From NCBI GenBank assembly GCA_902461025.1, contig CABPWC010000004.1:1-37817 (forward strand): a DNA stretch of 37,817 nt. Reading direction: 5' to 3'. The notes beneath the pieces were generated by a model, which was not told where the DNA came from, did no database searches, and saw only the letters and a program-made list of their open reading frames with translations. The stretch comes from an uncultured Streptococcus sp. Lineage in GTDB: Bacteria; Bacillota; Bacilli; Lactobacillales; Streptococcaceae. The position numbers and the translations under genes are program-made. Below are positions 33,762-37,817 of the stretch, one piece after another. The number at the start of each line of letters is the position of its first letter. Positions within the stretch are counted from its first letter, which is position 1.

Positions 33762-34400
33762 TTACTGGGCTAAACGAGCTTCTTCTAAAATCTTCTCAAT
33801 TTTTGTGGTCAATAAATCAATCGCTACAGTATTGGTTACACCTTCAGGTATCACAATGTCAGCATAGCGTTTAGTAGGCTCGATAAACTGATGATACATA
33901 GGTTTTACGACACCAAGATACTGATCAATAACACTATCCAAACTACGACCACGTTCTTCCATATCGCGTTTAATACGACGGATGATACGAACATCATCAT
34001 CAGTGTCCACAAAAATCTTGATATCCATCAAATCACGAAGACGTTTGTCTTCCAAAACCAAAATTCCTTCTACAATAAAGACGTCTTGAGGTTCTTGACG
34101 GTAAGTTTTTGAACTACGAGTATGTTCAGTATAGTCATAAGTTGGGATGTCAACTGGTCTTCCTGCTAACAATTCCTTGATTTGCTCAATCATTAAATCA
34201 GTATCAAAAGCAAAAGGATGATCATAGTTTGTTTTGATTCGTTCTTCGAAGGTTAAATGAGATTGATCTTTATAGTAGGAATCATGTTCAATCATGGCTA
34301 TTTTCTCATTTGGAAAATGCGACAAGATTGCTTTAGAAACGCTGGTTTTTCCTCCACCAGATCCCCCTGTTACTCCGATAATGATTGGTCTGTTTTGCAT
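33762..34400 (-). CDS. udk: Uridine kinase
   Basis: Phosphorylates uridine and cytidine in pyrimidine salvage. 212 residues, standard length. P-loop GGSGGGKTS (12-20), then EHDSYYKDQ and YDHPFAFDTDLM (nucleoside-binding region), DIPTYDYTEHTR, and VEGILVLEDKRLRDLMDIKIFVDTD as in the family. GGAGG precedes the ATG. A single gene, converging on coaBC. Confidence 0.97.
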   Translation of the reverse strand: MQNRPIIIGVTGGSGGGKTSVSKAILSHFPNEKIAMIEHDSYYKDQSHLTFEERIKTNYDHPFAFDTDLMIEQIKELLAGRPVDIPTYDYTEHTRSSKTYRQEPQDVFIVEGILVLEDKRLRDLMDIKIFVDTDDDVRIIRRIKRDMEERGRSLDSVIDQYLGVVKPMYHQFIEPTKRYADIVIPEGVTNTVAIDLLTTKIEKILEEARLAQ

Positions 34401-34427
34401 AGTTGCCTCCGTATTTTTCCTTTGTCT

Positions 34428-34456
34428 ATTTTACCATATTTTTATAAAATTTTACA
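34428..34456 (-). promoter_or_regulatory. Promoter of udk
   Basis: TGTAAA (34451-34456), a 17-bp spacer, TAAAAT (34428-34433) with an extended TGG on the - strand. Confidence 0.55.
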
Positions 34457-34480
34457 GATGGACTTTCTAAATTAGGCCAT

Positions 34481-34514
34481 AAAAAAACCTTGTAGTTTCG
34501 TTCTACAAGGTTTT
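34481..34514 (-). terminator. Terminator of ptsHI
   Basis: A perfect 12-bp stem (34484-34495 with 34503-34514), 7-nt loop, and a U run on -, 7 nt past the ptsI stop. Confidence 0.92.
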
Positions 34515-34521
34515 AGTGATT

Positions 34522-36255
34522 TTAATCAAAGTTAACGTATTCTTTTGAAAGTTCAAGAACTTCTTCCATTGTTGAACATTCAGTAAGAGCACGGTTAGCG
34601 TATTCTTGCATCTTAGCTGTGTCCAATTTCTTCATCAAGCTACGTGTACGAAGCACTGAAGTAGCTGACATTGAGAACTCATCCAATCCCATTCCGACAA
34701 GGAGTGGAACCGCAGTTTGGTCGCCGGCCATTTCACCACACATACCAGCCCATTTACCTTCAGCGTGAGCCGCTTTGATAACATTGTTAATCAAACGAAG
34801 GATTGATGGGTTATATGGTTGGTAAAGGTATGAAACTTGTTCGTTCATACGGTCAGCAGCCATTGTGTATTGGATCAAGTCGTTTGTACCAATTGAGAAG
34901 AAATCAACTTCTTTAGCAAATTGGTCAGCAAGCATCGCTGCAGCAGGGATTTCAATCATGATACCAACTTGGATATCATCTGCAACTGCAATACCTTCAA
35001 CAACCAATTTTGCTTTTTCTTCTTCAAGAATAGCTTTCGCAGTACGAAATTCTTTCAACAAAGCAACCATTGGGAACATGATACGCAATTTACCGTGAAC
35101 AGATGCACGAAGCAAAGCACGCAATTGTGTACGGAACATTTGATTACCAGTTTCAGAGATAGAAATACGCAAAGCACGGTAACCCAAGAATGGGTTCATT
35201 TCTTTAGGAAGATCGAAGTAAGGAAGTTCTTTATCCCCACCGATATCCATTGTACGAACGACAACAGGTTTACCGTTCATACCTTCAAGAACTGCTTTGT
35301 AAGCTTCATATTGGTCGTCTTCAGTTGGGAAGTCTTGAGAATCCATGTACAAGAATTCAGTACGGTAGAGACCAACTGCTTCTGCACCGTTTTCGTTCAC
35401 ACCTTCAACATCTTTAGGGGTACCAATGTTAGCAGCCAACTCGAAGTGTTTGCCATCTGCAGTAACTGTTTTAGCATCTTTCAAAAGAGCCCATTCAGCT
35501 TTTTGTTTTGCATAAGCTTCACCAGCTGCTTTGAATTCTGCAATTTGTTCTTCACTTGGATTGATGATTACTTCACCAGTGATTCCAGATACAGCCAAAA
35601 CATCACCATCTTTTACAAGCTCAGTAATGTTGTTTGTACCCAAAACAGCAGCAATTTCAAGTGTACGAGCCATGATTGCAGAGTGACTAGTACGACCACC
35701 GATGTTCGTTACAAAAGCTTTTACAAAGTTTTTGTCTAATTGAGCAGTGTCAGATGGAGTCAAGTCGTGTGCAATGACAATTACTTCTTCATTAATAGAA
35801 GCTGGATTTGGCAATTTCTTGCCAAGAAGATTTGCCAACACACGTTTGGTTACGTCGCGGATATCCGCTGCACGTTCCTGCATGTATGGATTATCTTCCA
35901 TCCCCTCAAAGATCGTAATAAACATGTCTGTTACTTCTTTAAGACCTGCCTCTGCATTTACTTTTTTAGCACGAATTGTTTCTTTAATCTGACCAATCAA
36001 TTCAGGGTCAGCAAGAACCATCAAGTGAGCGTCAAATACTTGTGCCGCTTCTTCACCAAGCGTACCTACAGCCTTCTCGCGGATAAGAGAAAGCTCGTTT
36101 TGAGAAGCTTCAAGAGCAACATCCAAACGAGCCTCTTCTGCATTTGTATCTTCGACTGTAATAGTCTCGAATGATAAATCCGGTTGAACGAGTAGATATG
36201 CTTTAGCAACTGCAACACCATCAGATGCTGCGATTCCTTTAAGCATTTCTGTCAT
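34522..36255 (-). CDS. ptsI: Phosphoenolpyruvate-protein phosphotransferase (PTS enzyme I)
   Basis: Takes the phosphate from phosphoenolpyruvate and passes it to HPr, driving all PTS sugar uptake. From the ATG of MTEMLKGIAASDG the protein has 577 residues, the normal length. The active His lies in NIGGRTSHSAIMARTLEI; the C-terminal PEP-binding barrel has GLYRTEFLYMD, VVRTMDIGGDKELPY, SIGTNDLIQYTMAADR and GMCGEMAGD with the active Cys. A longer frame beginning 32 codons upstream runs inside ptsH and gives no sensible protein. Starts 4 nt after the ptsH stop. Confidence 0.97.
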   Translation of the reverse strand: MTEMLKGIAASDGVAVAKAYLLVQPDLSFETITVEDTNAEEARLDVALEASQNELSLIREKAVGTLGEEAAQVFDAHLMVLADPELIGQIKETIRAKKVNAEAGLKEVTDMFITIFEGMEDNPYMQERAADIRDVTKRVLANLLGKKLPNPASINEEVIVIAHDLTPSDTAQLDKNFVKAFVTNIGGRTSHSAIMARTLEIAAVLGTNNITELVKDGDVLAVSGITGEVIINPSEEQIAEFKAAGEAYAKQKAEWALLKDAKTVTADGKHFELAANIGTPKDVEGVNENGAEAVGLYRTEFLYMDSQDFPTEDDQYEAYKAVLEGMNGKPVVVRTMDIGGDKELPYFDLPKEMNPFLGYRALRISISETGNQMFRTQLRALLRASVHGKLRIMFPMVALLKEFRTAKAILEEEKAKLVVEGIAVADDIQVGIMIEIPAAAMLADQFAKEVDFFSIGTNDLIQYTMAADRMNEQVSYLYQPYNPSILRLINNVIKAAHAEGKWAGMCGEMAGDQTAVPLLVGMGLDEFSMSATSVLRTRSLMKKLDTAKMQEYANRALTECSTMEEVLELSKEYVNFD

Positions 36256-36259
36256 ATTC

Positions 36260-36523
36260 TTATGCCAATCCTTCTTTTTCCATTGTTTCTGAGATAGCAG
36301 CGATAGCATCGTCAGCGTCTGCACCTTCAGCAGTGATTGTAACATCAGCACCTTGACCTACACCAAGGCTCATAACACCCATGATAGATTTAAGGTTAAC
36401 TGATTTACCTTTGTACTCAAGAGTAATATCTGAAGCAAATTTGCTAGCAGTTTGTACCAACAATGTTGCTGGACGTGCGTGAATACCTGTTTCTGCCACT
36501 ACGTGGAAATCTTTAGAAGCCAT
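36260..36523 (-). CDS. ptsH: Phosphocarrier protein HPr
   Basis: An 87-residue carrier that moves phosphate from enzyme I to the sugar-specific EII proteins and, when phosphorylated on Ser46, acts as corepressor with CcpA. The catalytic site is ETGIHARPATLL (His15) and the regulatory site is KSIMGVMSLG (Ser46). AAAGGAGAG precedes the ATG. First gene of ptsH-ptsI, with a near-consensus promoter. No clear cre site was found. Confidence 0.98.
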   Translation of the reverse strand: MASKDFHVVAETGIHARPATLLVQTASKFASDITLEYKGKSVNLKSIMGVMSLGVGQGADVTITAEGADADDAIAAISETMEKEGLA

Positions 36524-36585
36524 AATTTGACTCTCCTTTAATTGTTTTCTTTTTGAGTTATATCTGATAACCCTTACAATTTGGT

Positions 36586-36614
36586 ATTATATCACCTTCT
36601 AGGATTTTTTTCAA
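36586..36614 (-). promoter_or_regulatory. Promoter of ptsHI
   Basis: TTGAAA (36609-36614), a 17-bp spacer, TATAAT (36586-36591) with extended TGA on the - strand: the best sigma-A promoter in the window, fitting a highly expressed gene. Confidence 0.85.
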
Positions 36615-36754
36615 GTATTTTATGGGATTTCTTCTTTTTCCTTTCAGATAACTTGCTGAAAATCTTCTATTTTATGTATCAAAATACATCATATAGTTTT
36701 TTATAATTTTAACATTTAGAAAACGCTGTTATTTATGGGTTTTATTTTTTGCAA

Positions 36755-36770
36755 TCACTATATATTGTGT
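36755..36770 (+). promoter_or_regulatory. NrdR box 1 (predicted)
   Basis: TCACTATATATTGTGT differs at one position from the NrdR consensus ACAC-WATATATW-GTGT palindrome. NrdR represses ribonucleotide reductase genes when dATP is plentiful. Confidence 0.7.
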
Positions 36771-36796
36771 TTAGATAACTCTCATCTAAAAAAATT

Positions 36797-36812
36797 CTAC
36801 AATATTTAGTTT
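36797..36812 (+). promoter_or_regulatory. NrdR box 2 (predicted, weaker)
   Basis: CTACAATATTTAGTTT matches 12 of 16 consensus positions and lies exactly 42 bp from box 1, four helical turns, just upstream of the nrdH -35. Confidence 0.6.
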
Positions 36813-36819
36813 TTCTTCG

Positions 36820-36847
36820 TTGACAAAGATTTTTTTTCTGATATACT
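36820..36847 (+). promoter_or_regulatory. Promoter of nrdHE
   Basis: TTGACA (36820-36825), a 16-bp spacer, TATACT (36842-36847) preceded by TGA. Confidence 0.75.
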
Positions 36848-36883
36848 TAAGAAGTAATTAAATTTTGAAAGAGGAGTTACAGA

Positions 36884-37102
36884 ATGGTAACCGTTTATTC
36901 TAAAAACAATTGTGTTCAATGTAAAATGACCAAACGATTCTTAGATAGTAACAAAATCGCATATCGCGAAATCAATCTTGATGAACAACCTGAATTTATT
37001 GAACAAGTTAAAGAGCTAGGCTTCAACGCTGCTCCTATCATTCAAACACCAACTGAAGTTTTCTCTGGTTTCCAACCAGCAAAACTTAAAGAACTTGCTT
37101 AA
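36884..37102 (+). CDS. nrdH: Glutaredoxin-like protein NrdH
   Basis: A 72-residue redox protein that supplies electrons to the class Ib ribonucleotide reductase NrdEF. The active site CVQC (residues 10-13, in SKNNCVQCKMTKRF) and the C-terminal FSGFQPAKL are NrdH-like; it resembles glutaredoxin in sequence but in its family is reduced by thioredoxin reductase. AGAGGAG precedes the ATG. First gene before nrdE, with its own promoter and NrdR-like boxes. Confidence 0.96.
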   Translation: MVTVYSKNNCVQCKMTKRFLDSNKIAYREINLDEQPEFIEQVKELGFNAAPIIQTPTEVFSGFQPAKLKELA

Positions 37103-37114
37103 GTATCAGGACTC

Positions 37115-37143
37115 AAAGCTTCTATGTCAATCTTAGAAGCCTT
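37115..37143 (+). other. Weak intercistronic hairpin nrdH-nrdE
   Basis: A six-base-pair core (GCTTCT with AGAAGC) plus two more pairs across one mismatch, followed by a pyrimidine-rich stretch CTTTCTTTT. It could be an attenuator or processing stem; the pairing is short. Confidence 0.35.
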
Positions 37144-37171
37144 TCTTTTGTAATGAATTAAAGGGAATTTT

Positions 37172-37817
37172 ATGGGATTAAAACAACTTGAGGATGTAAC
37201 ATACTTCCGTCTAAATAATGAAATCAACCGTCCTGTTAATGGACAAATCATGCTCCACAAAGACAAAGAAGCCTTGGACGCTTTCTTTAAAGAAAATGTT
37301 GTACCAAATTCTATGGTTTTTGATTCTATCACTGATAAAATCGATTACCTTATTAAACAAGACTATATCGAAACAGCGTTTATCAAGAAATATCGTCCAG
37401 AGTTCTTAGAAGAGCTTTACCAATTTATTAAGGATCAAAACTTCCAATTCAAGTCTTTCATGGCAGCATACAAGTTTTACAATCAATATGCCTTGAAAAC
37501 TAATGACGGAGAGTACTATCTTGAGAGCATGGAAGACCGTGTCTTCTTTAACGCTCTTTACTTTGCTGATGGCGACGAAGCTATCGCAATTGATATTGCC
37601 AATGAAATCATCCACCAGCGTTACCAGCCTGCTACACCTTCTTTCTTGAATGCAGGTCGTGCACGTCGTGGTGAATTGGTATCCTGTTTCTTGATTCAGG
37701 TAACAGATGATATGAACTCTATCGGACGTTCTATCAACTCAGCTCTTCAACTTTCACGTATCGGTGGTGGTGTCGGAATTTCCCTCAGCAACCTTCGTGA
37801 AGCTGGAGCACCTATCA
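37172..37817 (+). CDS. nrdE: Class Ib ribonucleotide reductase alpha subunit NrdE (3' partial)
   Basis: The first 215 codons of NrdE, the catalytic subunit that reduces ribonucleoside diphosphates to deoxyribonucleotides; the window ends before the stop. The N-terminus MGLKQLEDVTYFRLNNEIN lacks the long ATP-cone of class Ia enzymes, as class Ib proteins do. The segment QPATPSFLNAGRARRGELVSCFLIQ is typical, with the first active-site Cys in LVSCFL, then SIGRSINSALQLSRIGGGVGISLSNLR. AAAGGGA lies before the ATG, 69 nt after nrdH. Confidence 0.96.
   Translation, partial: MGLKQLEDVTYFRLNNEINRPVNGQIMLHKDKEALDAFFKENVVPNSMVFDSITDKIDYLIKQDYIETAFIKKYRPEFLEELYQFIKDQNFQFKSFMAAYKFYNQYALKTNDGEYYLESMEDRVFFNALYFADGDEAIAIDIANEIIHQRYQPATPSFLNAGRARRGELVSCFLIQVTDDMNSIGRSINSALQLSRIGGGVGISLSNLREAGAPI

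Larger units (their letters stand above)
36524..36883. other. 360-nt divergent control region ptsH/nrdH
   Basis: Very AT-rich, with no gene. It holds the ptsHI promoter on -, two NrdR-like boxes and the nrdH promoter on +. Nothing recognised between 36615 and 36754. Confidence 0.7.

Noticed and set aside
34921..35739. 272-codon open frame on + opposite ptsI
   Set aside because: Composition is rich in Phe, Cys, Thr and Ser with no domain, antisense to a highly conserved gene; a shadow frame.
36256..36351. Longer start of ptsI (32 extra residues)
   Set aside because: It lies inside ptsH in another frame; the 577-residue form has the family's normal N-terminus and length.

Overview
The window looks like chromosomal DNA of a low-GC Firmicute, most likely a mitis-group Streptococcus. 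Evidence: RexA/RexB instead of classical AddAB; the run glmU - nudix - macP - mtn; fhs facing coaB/coaC/ECF transporter; a LytB-type glucosaminidase with choline-binding-like repeats; ptsHI next to nrdHE; LPNTG sorting signals; and extended -10 (TGnTATAAT) promoters. The species cannot be fixed from the sequence. No rRNA, tRNA, insertion sequence, prophage or CRISPR array was seen.

Layout. (1) 1-4.05 kb: two tandem + strand LPXTG surface adhesins (the first cut at its 5' end by the window edge) with nearly identical Thr/Glu/Pro stalks coded by a 39-bp repeat. (2) 4.1-10.9 kb, - strand: LytB; a three-gene envelope operon (GT2-GtrA fusion, secreted NAGPA-domain protein, small membrane protein); and a third LPXTG protein with a MucBP-like domain and an unrelated Thr/Val/Pro stalk. 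(3) 11.0-18.5 kb, - strand: a YkgJ-type cysteine-cluster protein and the rexB-rexA double-strand-break repair operon. (4) 18.6-25.3 kb: a Cof-type HAD phosphatase (+), then on - a SemiSWEET sugar transporter, pcrA, and the operon glmU-nudix-macP-mtn. (5) 25.4-29.9 kb, + strand: a GH25 muramidase, an operon of a DUF368/PopT-like transporter, ybaK and a histidine phosphatase, then lysS. (6) 30.0-33.7 kb: fhs (-) divergent from coaB-coaC-ECF S component (+), the CoA-precursor branch. (7) 33.7-37.8 kb: udk (-), ptsH-ptsI (-), and divergent nrdH-nrdE (+, nrdE cut by the window end).

How the genes work together. Much of the window serves the cell envelope: precursor supply (glmU, PopT-like carrier recycling), synthesis control (macP), wall cleavage (lytB, GH25), glycan modification (GT2-GtrA/NAGPA operon) and sortase-anchored adhesins. 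The rest is core metabolism and DNA repair (RexAB, PcrA, one-carbon folate, CoA, PTS, class Ib ribonucleotide reductase).

Most notable signals. A 32-bp dyad upstream of the GT2-GtrA operon contains CiaR-like half-sites exactly 10 bp from a -10 box. The coaB promoter lies so that +1 falls on its ATG, with no Shine-Dalgarno sequence (leaderless candidate). Two NrdR-box-like sites lie 42 bp apart before nrdH. The 39-bp repeat blocks are shared between the two adhesin genes.
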